Assembly (NCBI GenBank): GCA_018262775.1
Contig: JADFDU010000044.1
Coordinates: forward strand, 62,001-126,000
Direction: 5' to 3'
Length of the DNA stretch: 64,000 nt
Source of the DNA: Rhodocyclaceae bacterium
Lineage (GTDB): Bacteria > Pseudomonadota > Gammaproteobacteria > Burkholderiales > Rhodocyclaceae
Part shown: in pieces, positions 27,141 to 36,820 of the stretch
Layout: the number at the start of each line of letters is the position of its first letter
Numbering within the stretch: position 1 is the stretch's first letter
Notes under the pieces: model-generated
Seen by the model: only the letters and a program-made list of their open reading frames with translations
What the model was told of the DNA's origin: nothing
Database searches by the model: none
Translations under genes and position numbers: made by a program

Positions 27141-27530
27141 ATGCGCATATTGCACACCATGTTGCGAGTCGGCGACCTCGATCGCTCGCTCAAGTTCTAC
27201 ACCGAAGTGCTGGGCATGCGGCTGCTGCGGCGCACCGATTTTCCGGACGGCAAGTTCACCCTGGCCTTCGTCGGCTATCAGGACGAAAAGAACGGCGCGG
27301 TGCTGGAACTGACTTTCAACTGGGATGCCGATCGCTACGATCTCGGCACCGGCTACGGCCATATCGCACTGGAGGTGGAGGATGCCTACGCCGCCTGTGA
27401 CGAGATCAAGCGCCGGGGTGGCACCGTGACCCGCGAGGCGGGGCCGATGAAGCACGGCAGCACGGTCATTGCATTTGTACAAGACCCCGATGGCTACAAG
27501 ATAGAACTGATTCAGAAGAAGGCGCGCTGA
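27141..27530 (+). CDS. gloA: lactoylglutathione lyase (glyoxalase I)
   Basis: 129 residues. The N-terminal [31 protein letters not shown] and the C-terminal [16 protein letters not shown] are the two vicinal-oxygen-chelate repeats; metal ligands His (LHTML), Glu (VLELTFNW), His (GYGHIALEV) and Glu (YKIELIQ) can be assigned. It converts the hemithioacetal of methylglyoxal and glutathione to S-lactoylglutathione. GGAGG lies before the ATG. Last gene before a shift to lower-GC sequence. Confidence 0.96.
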   Translation: MRILHTMLRVGDLDRSLKFYTEVLGMRLLRRTDFPDGKFTLAFVGYQDEKNGAVLELTFNWDADRYDLGTGYGHIALEVEDAYAACDEIKRRGGTVTREAGPMKHGSTVIAFVQDPDGYKIELIQKKAR

Positions 27531-27808
27531 CGCTCAGCCTGCAGGCATTTCAAGCCGCGCATCGCAGGCACCATCCACTGAATACTGCTTTCGATCGAGC
27601 AACCAGTTCGAGGGGGAAGTACGCCCCGGGTTACCAGCTCTGCGGATCGTGATCCACGTTTAGGGATATCTTGTATCAGTAATTACAGCGCAAAATAAAT
27701 ACTAGAGCTAACTCAATGATAGGAATAGACTTGTTGCGTAACCGGCTGGAGTGAGAGGCTGGTAATGAAATGCGAATCATGAATTACTTCACAGAAAGGA
27801 TATTGCAA
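27531..27808 (+). other. intergenic region before the FeeM-type gene
   Basis: 278 bases between gloA and the acyltransferase. The second half (27660-27760) is A+T-rich, with candidate but poor promoter elements (TTGTAT near 27673, A/T-rich hexamers after it). No tRNA, direct repeat or integrase remnant marking an insertion boundary was recognised. Confidence 0.4.
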
Positions 27809-28612
27809 ATGGAAACGCAAGACTGCTTGGAAGCAATTCAAGTTGCCTACCAGAATGCCAACATATTCAATGTCGCGCCACAGGCGACCGATATGCAGAA
27901 GGAGCGGTTGCCATTCACGGTCAAACTGGCAACCAGTGAGGAAGACCTCGCCAAGGCGGTGTCGATCCGGCATCGGGCATATGCTCGGCACGTACCGGCC
28001 GTAGCAAAAATGCTTACGGGGGCCGAGCAATACGATTTCGAGAAAGGGGTGGCGGTATTGCTTGCCGAATCCAAGCTGGATGGCTCGCCGCTTGGGACCA
28101 TGCGAATACAGACGAATCGTAACCGGGGGCTGATACTGGAGCAATCAGTGGAATTGCCGGTATGGTTGCAGGGCTTGAGCCTTGCTGAAGCGACGCGCCT
28201 GGGTGTTGTTGAAGGCCGTATCGGGAGGCTTGTCAAGACAGTGCTCTTCAAAGCCTATTATCAGTTTTGTCAGTTGGCGGGCATCGACTGGATGGTAATT
28301 GCTGCCAGGTACCCATTGGACAAGCAGTATGTGGCTCTCCAGTTCCAGGATGTTTATCAGGCAGAGGAGTACATCCCGATGAGTCACGCCGGTAACATAC
28401 CGCACCGTGTATTGGCATTCGAGGTGGGAACGGCGCAAGCAAGGTGGGCTGCGACCCATCATCCACTTTTGCACTTCATGTGCGGCACACATCATCAGGA
28501 CATTATGATTTTTGGACCAGAAGCAATCGAGGTTTTGTCGAAATCCATTCCACGCCAGGAGGCAACACTGCCTGTTCAAGTTAAGCACGGGGAAGCCGTT
28601 AGCATGAATTGA
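27809..28612 (+). CDS. FeeM-like N-acyl amino acid synthase / GNAT-type acyltransferase
   Basis: 267 residues from the ATG at 27809, which has AAAGGA eight bases before it; an in-frame ATG at 27770 would add 13 residues. The core from about residue 36 (FTVKLATSEEDLAKAVSIRHRAYARHVP) and the later FKAYYQFCQLAGIDWMVIAARYPLDKQY resemble the N-acyl amino acid synthase (FeeM) and exosortase-associated acyltransferase families, which transfer an acyl chain from acyl-ACP to an amino acid and share the autoinducer-synthase fold. No exosortase or PEP-CTERM gene is in the window. Lower GC than its neighbours suggests acquisition. Followed by a GGDEF-EAL gene. Confidence 0.65.
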   Translation: METQDCLEAIQVAYQNANIFNVAPQATDMQKERLPFTVKLATSEEDLAKAVSIRHRAYARHVPAVAKMLTGAEQYDFEKGVAVLLAESKLDGSPLGTMRIQTNRNRGLILEQSVELPVWLQGLSLAEATRLGVVEGRIGRLVKTVLFKAYYQFCQLAGIDWMVIAARYPLDKQYVALQFQDVYQAEEYIPMSHAGNIPHRVLAFEVGTAQARWAATHHPLLHFMCGTHHQDIMIFGPEAIEVLSKSIPRQEATLPVQVKHGEAVSMN

Positions 28613-28703
28613 GGTTATCGATTCGTATGGATGGCCTCCGGCGCTGTTCTTCGAGCTCGGAAGGTACAGTTGCGGGATGCGCTTGCAATGAAGGAGAGGA
28701 GAG

Positions 28704-31679
28704 TTGCGGTTGAAACTGAGGCGGCGGTTTCTTACCGGTTGGGATAATGCGGCGGCGGTTGACTCGATGCTGTATCGCCTGTCCGTCTACGGCATCCCGG
28801 CGCTCATAGTACTCGTTTCTATCGTTGCGTTGACTTCATGGGAGAGCCAGTACGACATAGGCGAAGCCTCGCAGGTCGAATTCAGAGTCATTAAAGACAA
28901 GGATGGGAAATTAACGTCCGCGGAGGCGTTATCGCAGTTGGCAACTGTTCCGTATGTCACTCGTCAAGATACCCGGTTGTCCGAATCGTCGTTCTGGTTT
29001 TATTTTGTGGTGCGTGCGACCCCGGGCGCTGACAGCCAGGAAGTTGAATTGACTTCAAGGCACGCCGTAGAAACCACCTGTTGGAATGCTGCGGATTTGA
29101 GCCTGATAGGCAAGGCCTCGCGGATGGGGGCGACGGGACGAATCAGACCGGTAAAGGCGGGCTTCGCAATAGGGTTCGACCAGTTGCCTGCAGATACTCA
29201 AGTCTTATGCAGGGCCTGGCACTCCGGGCCGGCGCGCATCATGATCAAGCAGTGGCCGACGCAAGGGCTCGAAGCATCAGTCCGGTTGTTCCATCGGAAT
29301 GCCGGCTTGCTCGATGGTGGATTGATCGTGCTTTCTCTTTTTGTCCTGGTGACAGCTGTTATCAATCGGGAATGGATGTACGTCCTGTTTGCAGCCTGGC
29401 TGATTGGAAACCTGAGACTTGGTGCCATTTCGGTTGGTTGGGACACCCAATGGCTTGGACGGACAGTGCCGCAGGAATGGATATTCCTGATGAGGAAGGT
29501 CACCATCTCGGCCTACTACATACTGACCTACACACTGTTCAGCAGACTATTTCGGGATGACTTGAAGATCGTTGGGTTTTCTCTTCTGGTTCGCATCGCG
29601 GGATTATCTTGCATGCCGTTACTTGTGTTTGCAGTCATTCTTCCATTCTCGCTGTTTCTTCCCTACATGTGGCTGACTGCAGCCCTGGGCATCGGAGCAT
29701 TGGTGTTTATGCTGGCTCGCATCATTGTGATGCGGCGATCTCGTGTGGCGTTCTGGTATGGGACGTCCCTGGCTATCGCCTTGTTTGCCAGTCTTTACGA
29801 AGTCATTTCCGCAGCGCTGGGTTTAAAAGAGCTCATTGGAACTGTTAACAGCGTTACAGCTGCGCTGGCATCCAGTCTCATGGCCGCCTTTGCGATAGCG
29901 GAACAAATGAGGCAAGAAAGGGAAGGGCGGGTTACGGCACAAGCGGAACTACGCAGCGCTTACGAGGCAATTCCGATCGGGCTGTTTACTCTGACGTCCC
30001 AAGGCCAGTTCTCCCAGGCCAATCCGGCTTTGCGAAAGATGTTCGGCGTACGCAGTATGCCTAGCGATCATTGGAGCGACCACTTCGAGTTGGGCGCATG
30101 GGACAAGCTGCAAAAACTCGTGTTGAGCGGCGCTGGGCAGGAGATGGAGATCCGAAGTCTCGCGCGGTTGGGCAAGGGGCAAAAATGGTTCATGGTGAAA
30201 GCCACCATGGCCAAGGACAAGATTGAAGGTTCGTTACAGGACGTTACCGACAAGGTCAAGGCTACCGGGAGGCTGCTCTTTCTTGCGGAACACGATCCGC
30301 TGACGGGAATTTTTAACCGGCGGGGCATTGAAAAGGAATTCGACGAGGCCATCAGCGGACTGGCCGACGGGAACGCCATGGCCCTGGCCTATCTGGATCT
30401 GGACCGGTTCAAGCTGATCAACGATCTGTTCGGCCATGTTGCCGGCGACGAAGTCCTGAAGCAGGTGTGCGACCGCATCCGCAGCATGCTGACCGAAGGG
30501 CAAAGCATAGGCCGGGTAGGGGGGGATGAGTTCGTGATCGTGCTCAAGGGCACGCCGATCCAGTCCGCCGCATGGATTTGCCGCGGGATCGTCGACAGAA
30601 TCGGAACGCATCCCTATCAGATTGGCGATCGCGCATTTCAGGTCAAGGGCTCGATCGGCCTGGTCGAAATTGACAAGCGCATGCGGGTCAAGGACGCCAT
30701 TTCGGTGGCAGACCGGGCCTGCCGCGAAGCCAAGAATGGCAATCATGGCAATCCTGTGGTGTATGACCGTCATTCACCGGTGTTCCGCGAGCGCGAGGAG
30801 GAACTGCATCTCATCGAGCGCTTTGGAACGAATGCTGCTCCAGAGGGGCTGTTCCAGGTGATGCAGCCCATCATGTCCTTGCACGCGCCTTATGACTCCC
30901 TCAATTTCGAGGTGTTGCTGCGCATGCGGGAAGCCGACGGTTCCATTACTCCCGCCGGAAAAATCATCACTGCGGCGGAAAGCAACGGCCGCATCGCGGT
31001 GATCGACAAATGGGTACTCATCAATACGCTTGAGTGGGTCAGTACCCACTACGAGCACCTCAAGAACACGCACTTTGTCTGCCTGAATTTGAGTGGCGGA
31101 TCACTTAACGACGAGAAATTCATCAAGGATGCATTCTCGATACTGTCGCAGTATGGGCGTACCGTGGAGCGGCTGTGCATCGAGATTACCGAGAGCGTGG
31201 CGCTGCACGATCTGGACAATACCCGGCGTTTCATCGACGGGGTGCGCAGTTACGGAGCGAAGATAGCGCTCGATGATTTTGGCGCGGGCTACACGTCGTT
31301 TTCCTACCTCAAGGAGCTCCCGGCGGATGCCCTTAAAATCGATGGGGAATTCGTCAGGGGCGTGAACGCCCACCCGGCTAATTTGGCCATCGTCGAAGCC
31401 ATCGTGGAACTGGCGCGCAACCTGGGCATGAAAAGCATTGCCGAATGGGCGGAAGACTGCGCCACCGTCGAATCCCTGTCGCAAATCGGCGTCGATTATG
31501 TTCAGGGTTTCGCCATCGCCACGCCGCAGGAGCCCGGCAAGTTGTTGCTGGCCGAGTCTTCAGCCAGTTTCATCGAGGATGAACGTGTGGCGGCTTTCGT
31601 TCGCAACACCTTGGCAAATGATCCGGCCAAAGAGCTGCCGAATCACCCTGAAGACATCACGCGGATCAACTTGCACTGA
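28704..31679 (+). CDS. membrane sensor diguanylate cyclase/phosphodiesterase (PAS-GGDEF-EAL)
   Basis: 991 residues from a TTG start with a strong AAGGAGAGGAG ribosome site. Order: one membrane helix (about 27-47), an extracytoplasmic region (48-200), a group of about seven helices (205-395), a PAS domain (about 410-515), GGDEF (about 525-690) and EAL (about 710-955). The cyclase signature GGDEF is intact at about residue 606. In the EAL domain the signature is EVL (FEVLLRM), but IEITES, LDDFGAGYTSF and LKIDGEFVR remain, so hydrolysis is possible. It would set c-di-GMP levels in response to an outside signal. The 5' half is lower in GC than the 3' half. Confidence 0.9.
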   Translation: MRLKLRRRFLTGWDNAAAVDSMLYRLSVYGIPALIVLVSIVALTSWESQYDIGEASQVEFRVIKDKDGKLTSAEALSQLATVPYVTRQDTRLSESSFWFYFVVRATPGADSQEVELTSRHAVETTCWNAADLSLIGKASRMGATGRIRPVKAGFAIGFDQLPADTQVLCRAWHSGPARIMIKQWPTQGLEASVRLFHRNAGLLDGGLIVLSLFVLVTAVINREWMYVLFAAWLIGNLRLGAISVGWDTQWLGRTVPQEWIFLMRKVTISAYYILTYTLFSRLFRDDLKIVGFSLLVRIAGLSCMPLLVFAVILPFSLFLPYMWLTAALGIGALVFMLARIIVMRRSRVAFWYGTSLAIALFASLYEVISAALGLKELIGTVNSVTAALASSLMAAFAIAEQMRQEREGRVTAQAELRSAYEAIPIGLFTLTSQGQFSQANPALRKMFGVRSMPSDHWSDHFELGAWDKLQKLVLSGAGQEMEIRSLARLGKGQKWFMVKATMAKDKIEGSLQDVTDKVKATGRLLFLAEHDPLTGIFNRRGIEKEFDEAISGLADGNAMALAYLDLDRFKLINDLFGHVAGDEVLKQVCDRIRSMLTEGQSIGRVGGDEFVIVLKGTPIQSAAWICRGIVDRIGTHPYQIGDRAFQVKGSIGLVEIDKRMRVKDAISVADRACREAKNGNHGNPVVYDRHSPVFREREEELHLIERFGTNAAPEGLFQVMQPIMSLHAPYDSLNFEVLLRMREADGSITPAGKIITAAESNGRIAVIDKWVLINTLEWVSTHYEHLKNTHFVCLNLSGGSLNDEKFIKDAFSILSQYGRTVERLCIEITESVALHDLDNTRRFIDGVRSYGAKIALDDFGAGYTSFSYLKELPADALKIDGEFVRGVNAHPANLAIVEAIVELARNLGMKSIAEWAEDCATVESLSQIGVDYVQGFAIATPQEPGKLLLAESSASFIEDERVAAFVRNTLANDPAKELPNHPEDITRINLH

Positions 31680-31726
31680 GACAGGATGTGCGGTGCGGGA
31701 AGCACCCGCAAGAACCCGGGGAGGGT

Positions 31727-31803
<77 letters not shown>

Positions 31804-31818
31804 TGCGGGAGATGATAC

Positions 31819-31846
31819 GGAATCGGTAGCCCATGCTGCCGATTCC
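31819..31846 (-). terminator. hairpin after rpoD, possible terminator or processing site
   Basis: GGAATCGG (31819-31826) pairs with CCGATTCC (31839-31846) just beyond the rpoD stop and before tRNA-Ile2. The minus-strand product lacks a U-tract; the plus strand has CTTTTC. It may therefore stabilise or process the rpoD transcript rather than terminate it. Confidence 0.4.
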
Positions 31847-31850
31847 CTTT

Positions 31851-34049
31851 TCAGGTTTCGGTATCGAGGAAGCTTCGCAGTTTCTCCGAACGCGAGGGAT
31901 GGCGCAACTTGCGTAGCGCCTTCGCCTCGATCTGGCGGATGCGCTCACGCGTGACATCGAACTGTTTGCCGACTTCCTCCAGGGTGTGGTCGGTGTTCAT
32001 TTCGATGCCGAAGCGCATGCGCAGCACCTTGGCCTCACGCGGCGTCAGAGAGTCGAGGATTTCCTTGGTGACATCACGCAGGCTGGCATAGACGGCCGCT
32101 TCGGCCGGCGCCAGGGTGGCAGCGTCCTCGATGAAGTCGCCCAGATGGGAATCGTCGTCGTCGCCGATCGGCGTCTCCATTGAAATCGGCTCCTTGGAGA
32201 TCTTGAGAATCTTGCGGATCTTCTCCTCGGGCATTTCCATCTTGATCGCCAGGGTGGCGGGGTCCGGCTCCTGGCCGGTTTCCTGCAGGATCTGGCGCGA
32301 GATGCGGTTCATCTTGTTGATGGTCTCGATCATGTGCACCGGAATGCGGATGGTGCGCGCCTGGTCGGCGATCGAGCGGGTGATGGCCTGGCGGATCCAC
32401 CAGGTTGCATAAGTGGAGAACTTGTAGCCGCGCCGGTATTCGAACTTGTCTACGGCCTTCATCAGGCCGATGTTGCCTTCCTGGATCAGGTCGAGGAACT
32501 GCAGGCCGCGGTTTGTGTATTTCTTGGCGATGGAGATGACCAGGCGCAGGTTGGCTTCGGTCATTTCGCGCTTCGCACGACGTGCCTTGGCTTCGCCGGT
32601 GGACATCTGCTTGTTGATGTCCTTGAGGTCCTTGAGCGGGATGCCGATGTGGTTCTGCAGGTCGATGAGCTTCTGTTGCTCCTCGATGATGGCTGGCGCC
32701 GCACGCATGAGGGTGGATGCGTAGGGCTTGCCACCGGTCACTTCATGCTTGAGCCATTCGAGATTGGTTTCGTTGCCCGGGAAACCCTTGATGAAGTGCG
32801 GGCGCGGCATATTGCCCTTCTTCACGCACAGTTCGAGGATTTTGCGCTCGTGGTTGCGTACATCCTCCACCATGTGGCGCACCGAGTCGCACAGCCGCTC
32901 GATGATGCGCGCCGTGAAGCGGATGTTCATCAACTCATTGGAAATCTGCTGCTGTCCCTTGAGATATGCCTTGTCGCGCGGACCTTTCTTGACCAGCGTG
33001 CCCTGCATCTTGACAAAGAGCCCGTGGATGGTGGTGAATCGTTCCAACGCGTCTGTCTTGAGGCGCAACAGCGAGGCGGATACGGCACGGCCTTCGTCGT
33101 CTTCATCGGCCTCGTCCTCCTCGACTGCCAGTTCTTCGTTTTCGGCTAGCGCTTCGATGTCCTCAGCGGCATTGGGATCGATCAGGCCGTCCACCAGCTC
33201 GTCAACGCGCATTTCCTCGCGTGCTACCTTCGCCGCCATGTCGAGCATTTCCGCAATGGTGGTGGGGCAGGCCGAAATGGCTTGCACCATGTGTTTCAGA
33301 CCGTCCTCGATGCGTTTGGCGATTTCGATTTCACCCTCTCGCGTCAGTAATTCGACCGAGCCCATTTCGCGCATGTACATGCGCACCGGGTCTGTGGTGC
33401 GGCCAAACTCCGATTCAACCGTTGACAGCGCCTGCTCGGCTTCTTCTTCAATGTCCTCGTCGGCGACGGCCGGTGACGATCCCTCGGACATCAACAGGTC
33501 TTCGGCTGCAGGGGCTTCGTCGAAGACTTTGATGCCCATGTCACTGAAGGTACTGATGATGGCTTCGATCTGCTCGGCATCCACCATGTCGTCGGGGAGG
33601 TGGTCGTTGACCTCGGCGTAGGTGAGGAATCCGCGTTCCTTCCCCAGGGCGATGAGGGTTTTCAGACGGGTGCGGCGCGTTTCCAGATCGAGCGGTTGTG
33701 CCAGTGGCGCGGGCGCAAGAGCGGTGCGGCCCTTGCCTCGCCCGATCCTGAGCTTGGGAGGGGCTGCCTTGATGGCAACTTTAGGTTCTGCCAAAACCGC
33801 GGGCATGGCCGTAGCCTCTTTGCGCGGTTTAGATTTAGGAACCGTAACGGCCTTGGCGGGAGCGGCCTTGGACTTGGCTTTGGCTGGCGCTTTGGCCTTG
33901 GCGGGAACGGCCTTGACGGTTTTGCTTGCCTTGGCAGCAGATCTGGCCGGCCTGACCGGCGCTTTCACCGGCCTGGAGGCCGGTTTGGCTGCTGCCTTAC
34001 TCCGTTTTCCGGCGGTTTTTGCAGCCGCCTTGGCTTTTTCCTTGGCCAT
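31851..34049 (-). CDS. rpoD: RNA polymerase primary sigma factor RpoD (sigma-70)
   Basis: 732 residues. Region 1.1 is about 115-205, the nonconserved region 240-400 is acidic, region 2 includes [37 protein letters not shown], and region 4 ends with [32 protein letters not shown]. It directs housekeeping transcription. The first roughly 80 residues form a Lys/Ala/Pro-rich, histone H1-like extension, seen in some betaproteobacterial RpoD proteins. Last gene of the rpsU-yqeY-dnaG-rpoD operon. Confidence 0.97.
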   Translation of the reverse strand: MAKEKAKAAAKTAGKRSKAAAKPASRPVKAPVRPARSAAKASKTVKAVPAKAKAPAKAKSKAAPAKAVTVPKSKPRKEATAMPAVLAEPKVAIKAAPPKLRIGRGKGRTALAPAPLAQPLDLETRRTRLKTLIALGKERGFLTYAEVNDHLPDDMVDAEQIEAIISTFSDMGIKVFDEAPAAEDLLMSEGSSPAVADEDIEEEAEQALSTVESEFGRTTDPVRMYMREMGSVELLTREGEIEIAKRIEDGLKHMVQAISACPTTIAEMLDMAAKVAREEMRVDELVDGLIDPNAAEDIEALAENEELAVEEDEADEDDEGRAVSASLLRLKTDALERFTTIHGLFVKMQGTLVKKGPRDKAYLKGQQQISNELMNIRFTARIIERLCDSVRHMVEDVRNHERKILELCVKKGNMPRPHFIKGFPGNETNLEWLKHEVTGGKPYASTLMRAAPAIIEEQQKLIDLQNHIGIPLKDLKDINKQMSTGEAKARRAKREMTEANLRLVISIAKKYTNRGLQFLDLIQEGNIGLMKAVDKFEYRRGYKFSTYATWWIRQAITRSIADQARTIRIPVHMIETINKMNRISRQILQETGQEPDPATLAIKMEMPEEKIRKILKISKEPISMETPIGDDDDSHLGDFIEDAATLAPAEAAVYASLRDVTKEILDSLTPREAKVLRMRFGIEMNTDHTLEEVGKQFDVTRERIRQIEAKALRKLRHPSRSEKLRSFLDTET

Positions 34050-34103
34050 GTTGTTCCTCAGTAAGCGCAGTATGCGGGGAAAACCCGAAATTATATCAAA
34101 AAA

Positions 34104-35855
34104 TCAGGCAGAAGTCGTTGGTTTAACTGACTGTTTCTGCATCAGTAATTGCTGCAGACGGCGCACTTCTTCGGAAGCCAGCCCGACGCTCTTGTTCTTG
34201 GCGTTGAGCGCGTTGATCTCGTTGTGGATTCCGGCCTGCCTCAGGCGTTCGACAGTATCTGTAAAAACGGCCTCGATCGATTCCGCGTCGAATTCCTCTT
34301 CGACGAGCTCCCCGAGGATTTCCGAAATCAGGCTTTCATGCGCAGTGCTGCGGAAATGCTCCAGCACCATGCCGTAGCCCTCCCCCGCCAACTCCCCTTC
34401 GGTGATTGCCACGATCAGGGCATTAAGCACGCCTGTTTCGGCGTGTCCCTCGGGGATGAGGTCTGCCGAGAGGCGGGCGGCCAGCCCGGGTTGCTGCACA
34501 ATCACGCGCAGGAGTTTCCGTGCGATGGGCGAGGGGGCGCCGCGTGGCGCCCGAGCGTGTATCGGCTTGCGAACGATTGCCGGCAAGCCACAGAGGGATT
34601 CGATCTCCGCCTGCGAAAAGCCGCTCGCCTGCGCCAGCAGCTTGACGAGTTGCAGGCGCAGCAACGGCGCCTGCAGTCTGCCCAGTTGCGGCTTGGCGGC
34701 ATGTACCAGCTGCGAGCGGCCTTCGGCGGTGGCGAGGTCCTTGCCGGATTTCAGCTCCTGCATGAGGAAATCCGTGAGCGGCATGGCCTGCCGTGCCTGT
34801 GTGCGGAATGTATCAGCGCCGTGGGCGCGAACATAGCTGTCGGGATCATCCTCGGGCGGAAGGAAGAGGAAGGCGATGGTCTTGTTGTCGGCTACCTGCT
34901 CCAAGCTGGCATCCAGCGCCCTGGCCGCCGCCTTGTGGCCGGCATTGTCGCCGTCGAAGCAGAAGATGACGCGGTCGGCCTGGCGTAGCAGTTTGTGCAC
35001 ATGCGTGGACGTAGTGGCCGTGCCCAGTGTGGCCACGGCGTTGCCGACACCGTGTTGGGCGAGAGCAACCACGTCCATGTAACCCTCGACGACGATGACG
35101 CAATTCTCATCGCGAATGGCGATGCGCGCCTGCAGCAGGCCATACAGCTCGCGGCCTTTCTCGAACAGCGGCGTTTCCGGTGAGTTGAGGTACTTCGGCT
35201 CACCCTGGCCGATGACGCGACCGCCAAAGCCGATGACGTTGCCGCGACCGTCGAGGATCGGGAACATGATGCGGTCGCGGAAGCGGTCGTAGCGTTTGCC
35301 GGCATCGCCCTCGATGACCAGGCCGCACTCGGCCAGCGCCTTGTCGGAATAGTCTGGGAATACGGCAGCCAGGCCCTGCCAGCCGTCCGGAGCGTAGCCC
35401 AGGCCAAAGCGCGCCGCGATCTCGCCGGTGAGGCCGCGGCTCTTCAGGTAGTCGATGGCATGCGGACTTGCCTTGAGCTGTTCCTTGTAGAACTTTGCCG
35501 CGCGGGTCATGAACTCGGTGAGTGGGGCAGTACCGGCGGCTTTCGGCCGACGCTCGTCAGGCCGCTGCTGCGGCACTTGCAGGCCGATAGTTCCGGCAAG
35601 GTCCTCCACCGTCTCTATGAAGCCGAGACCGGCATACTCCATGATGAAACCGATGGCGCTGCCATGCGCGCCGCAACCGAAGCAGTGATAAAACTGCTTC
35701 GAGGGACTGACGGAAAAGGAGGGTGTCTTCTCGCTGTGGAAGGGGCAACAGGCGACATAGTTGGCGCCTGCCTTCTTCAGGGGCAGGTAGCGCTCGATGA
35801 CGTCGACGATGTCGATGCGCGCGAGGAGGTCCTGGATGAAGGATTCTGGAATCAC
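34104..35855 (-). CDS. dnaG: DNA primase
   Basis: 583 residues. N-terminal zinc finger CCPFHSEKTPSFSVSPSKQFYHCFGCG (CHC2 type), TOPRIM region with VVEGYMDVVALAQHGV and FCFDGDNAGHKAA, and a C-terminal DnaB-interaction domain (about 430-583). It makes RNA primers at the replication fork. The GTG at 35855 gives the family start (M)IPESFIQDLL; a TTG two codons upstream is the alternative, and neither has a strong ribosome site. Downstream rpoD follows after 54 bases. Confidence 0.96.
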   Translation of the reverse strand: MIPESFIQDLLARIDIVDVIERYLPLKKAGANYVACCPFHSEKTPSFSVSPSKQFYHCFGCGAHGSAIGFIMEYAGLGFIETVEDLAGTIGLQVPQQRPDERRPKAAGTAPLTEFMTRAAKFYKEQLKASPHAIDYLKSRGLTGEIAARFGLGYAPDGWQGLAAVFPDYSDKALAECGLVIEGDAGKRYDRFRDRIMFPILDGRGNVIGFGGRVIGQGEPKYLNSPETPLFEKGRELYGLLQARIAIRDENCVIVVEGYMDVVALAQHGVGNAVATLGTATTSTHVHKLLRQADRVIFCFDGDNAGHKAAARALDASLEQVADNKTIAFLFLPPEDDPDSYVRAHGADTFRTQARQAMPLTDFLMQELKSGKDLATAEGRSQLVHAAKPQLGRLQAPLLRLQLVKLLAQASGFSQAEIESLCGLPAIVRKPIHARAPRGAPSPIARKLLRVIVQQPGLAARLSADLIPEGHAETGVLNALIVAITEGELAGEGYGMVLEHFRSTAHESLISEILGELVEEEFDAESIEAVFTDTVERLRQAGIHNEINALNAKNKSVGLASEEVRRLQQLLMQKQSVKPTTSA

Positions 35856-35955
35856 GCTCAATTCAAATGAGGGCGCTGGCGTAAAGGAGTAGCACCCCGG
35901 CCTTCAACCCATTATAGGAGAGCCCGCCGGATTTGCCGGGGGATTGCCGGCTTGG

Positions 35956-36402
35956 CTATCTGGCCAGGGCGGTCTTGACCAGACCAGACACCTGGCTCAT
36001 GTCGGCACGGCCGGCGAGTTGCGGTTTTAGGATCGCCATCACCTTGCCCATGTCCTGCATGCCGGCCGCACCGCTGGCAGCGACGGCTTCTGCAACGGCA
36101 GCCTGGATTTCGGCGGGAGAAAGTGCCTGCGGCATGTAGCCGGTGAGTACGGCGACCTCGAGCTTCTCGGCATCGGCCAGGTCCTGGCGACCGGCCGCTT
36201 CGTACTGGCCGATGGAATCGCGGCGCTGTTTCAGCATCTTGTCGATGACGGCCAGTACGCCCGCATCGTCGAGTTCGACGCGGTCATCGATCTCGCGCTG
36301 CTTGACGGCGGCCAGCAACAGGCGGATGGCACCCAGGCGCGTGGTTTCCCGGGCCTTCATGGCCATCTTCATGTCGTCGCTGATTCTGCTTTTGAGTGAC
36401 AT
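35956..36402 (-). CDS. yqeY: GatB/YqeY domain-containing protein
   Basis: 148 residues from the ATG at 36402. The start MSLKSRISDDMKMAMKARETTRLGAIRLLLAAVKQREID and the C-terminal GKVMAILKPQLAGRADMSQVSGLVK define YqeY, which resembles the tRNA-binding tail of GatB. Its function is unproven. Between rpsU and dnaG is its usual place in betaproteobacteria. The start lies about 30 bases downstream of the terminator that follows rpsU. Confidence 0.93.
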   Translation of the reverse strand: MSLKSRISDDMKMAMKARETTRLGAIRLLLAAVKQREIDDRVELDDAGVLAVIDKMLKQRRDSIGQYEAAGRQDLADAEKLEVAVLTGYMPQALSPAEIQAAVAEAVAASGAAGMQDMGKVMAILKPQLAGRADMSQVSGLVKTALAR

Positions 36403-36430
36403 TGGCTTCCCGTCAGGTTGCTGTGCATAC

Positions 36431-36466
36431 AAAGCAAAAAGCCCCGGCACTTGGCAGTCCGAGGCT
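36431..36466 (-). terminator. internal Rho-independent terminator between rpsU and yqeY-dnaG-rpoD
   Basis: On the minus strand AGCCTCGG pairs with CCGGGGCT (one G-U) around an 11-base loop and is followed by TTTTTGCTTT. The same position in E. coli (T1 between rpsU and dnaG) reduces read-through so that S21 is made in excess over primase. Stem bases are 36440-36447 and 36459-36466 on the plus strand. Confidence 0.75.
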
Positions 36467-36540
36467 GGTTGTAGGGGAGACCACCCCACCGTCCAGATGC
36501 CAATGCCGCCTTGTCTGGCGACCCGGACACCCGGGCGGGT

Positions 36541-36753
36541 TTAAAACATCTTCGGCGGTAGCGTCTGGCTGCGGATGCGCTTGTGATGGCGCTTCACCGC
36601 AGCGGAAAGCTTGCGCTTGCGCTCGGCCGTGGGCTTCTCGTAAAACTCGCGCGAACGCAGTTCGGTCAGAAGGCCGGTTTTCTCAATGGCGCGCTTGAAG
36701 CGGCGGATGGCCACTTCGAAGGGCTCGTTTTCTTTGACGCGGATGCCAGGCAT
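36541..36753 (-). CDS. rpsU: 30S ribosomal protein S21
   Basis: 70 residues: starts [20 protein letters not shown] and ends in a Lys/Arg-rich tail [15 protein letters not shown], matching S21. It binds the 16S 3' domain near the anti-Shine-Dalgarno region and helps initiation. First gene of the macromolecular synthesis operon, with a consensus-like promoter at 36790-36818 and a terminator right after it. The frame is open upstream but the conserved N-terminus fixes the start. Confidence 0.96.
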   Translation of the reverse strand: MPGIRVKENEPFEVAIRRFKRAIEKTGLLTELRSREFYEKPTAERKRKLSAAVKRHHKRIRSQTLPPKMF

Positions 36754-36789
36754 GCGGTAAACCCTGCTATCTATCTGGGAAAGCCGCAA

Positions 36790-36818
36790 ATTATAGCCGC
36801 ATTTCCGGGAAAGGCCAA
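36790..36818 (-). promoter_or_regulatory. sigma-70 promoter of rpsU-yqeY-dnaG-rpoD
   Basis: On the minus strand TTGGCC is followed after exactly 17 bases by TATAAT, then the rpsU ATG about 37 bases later. The -10 is perfect and the -35 matches at the first three positions. Confidence 0.7.
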
Positions 36819-36820
36819 GC

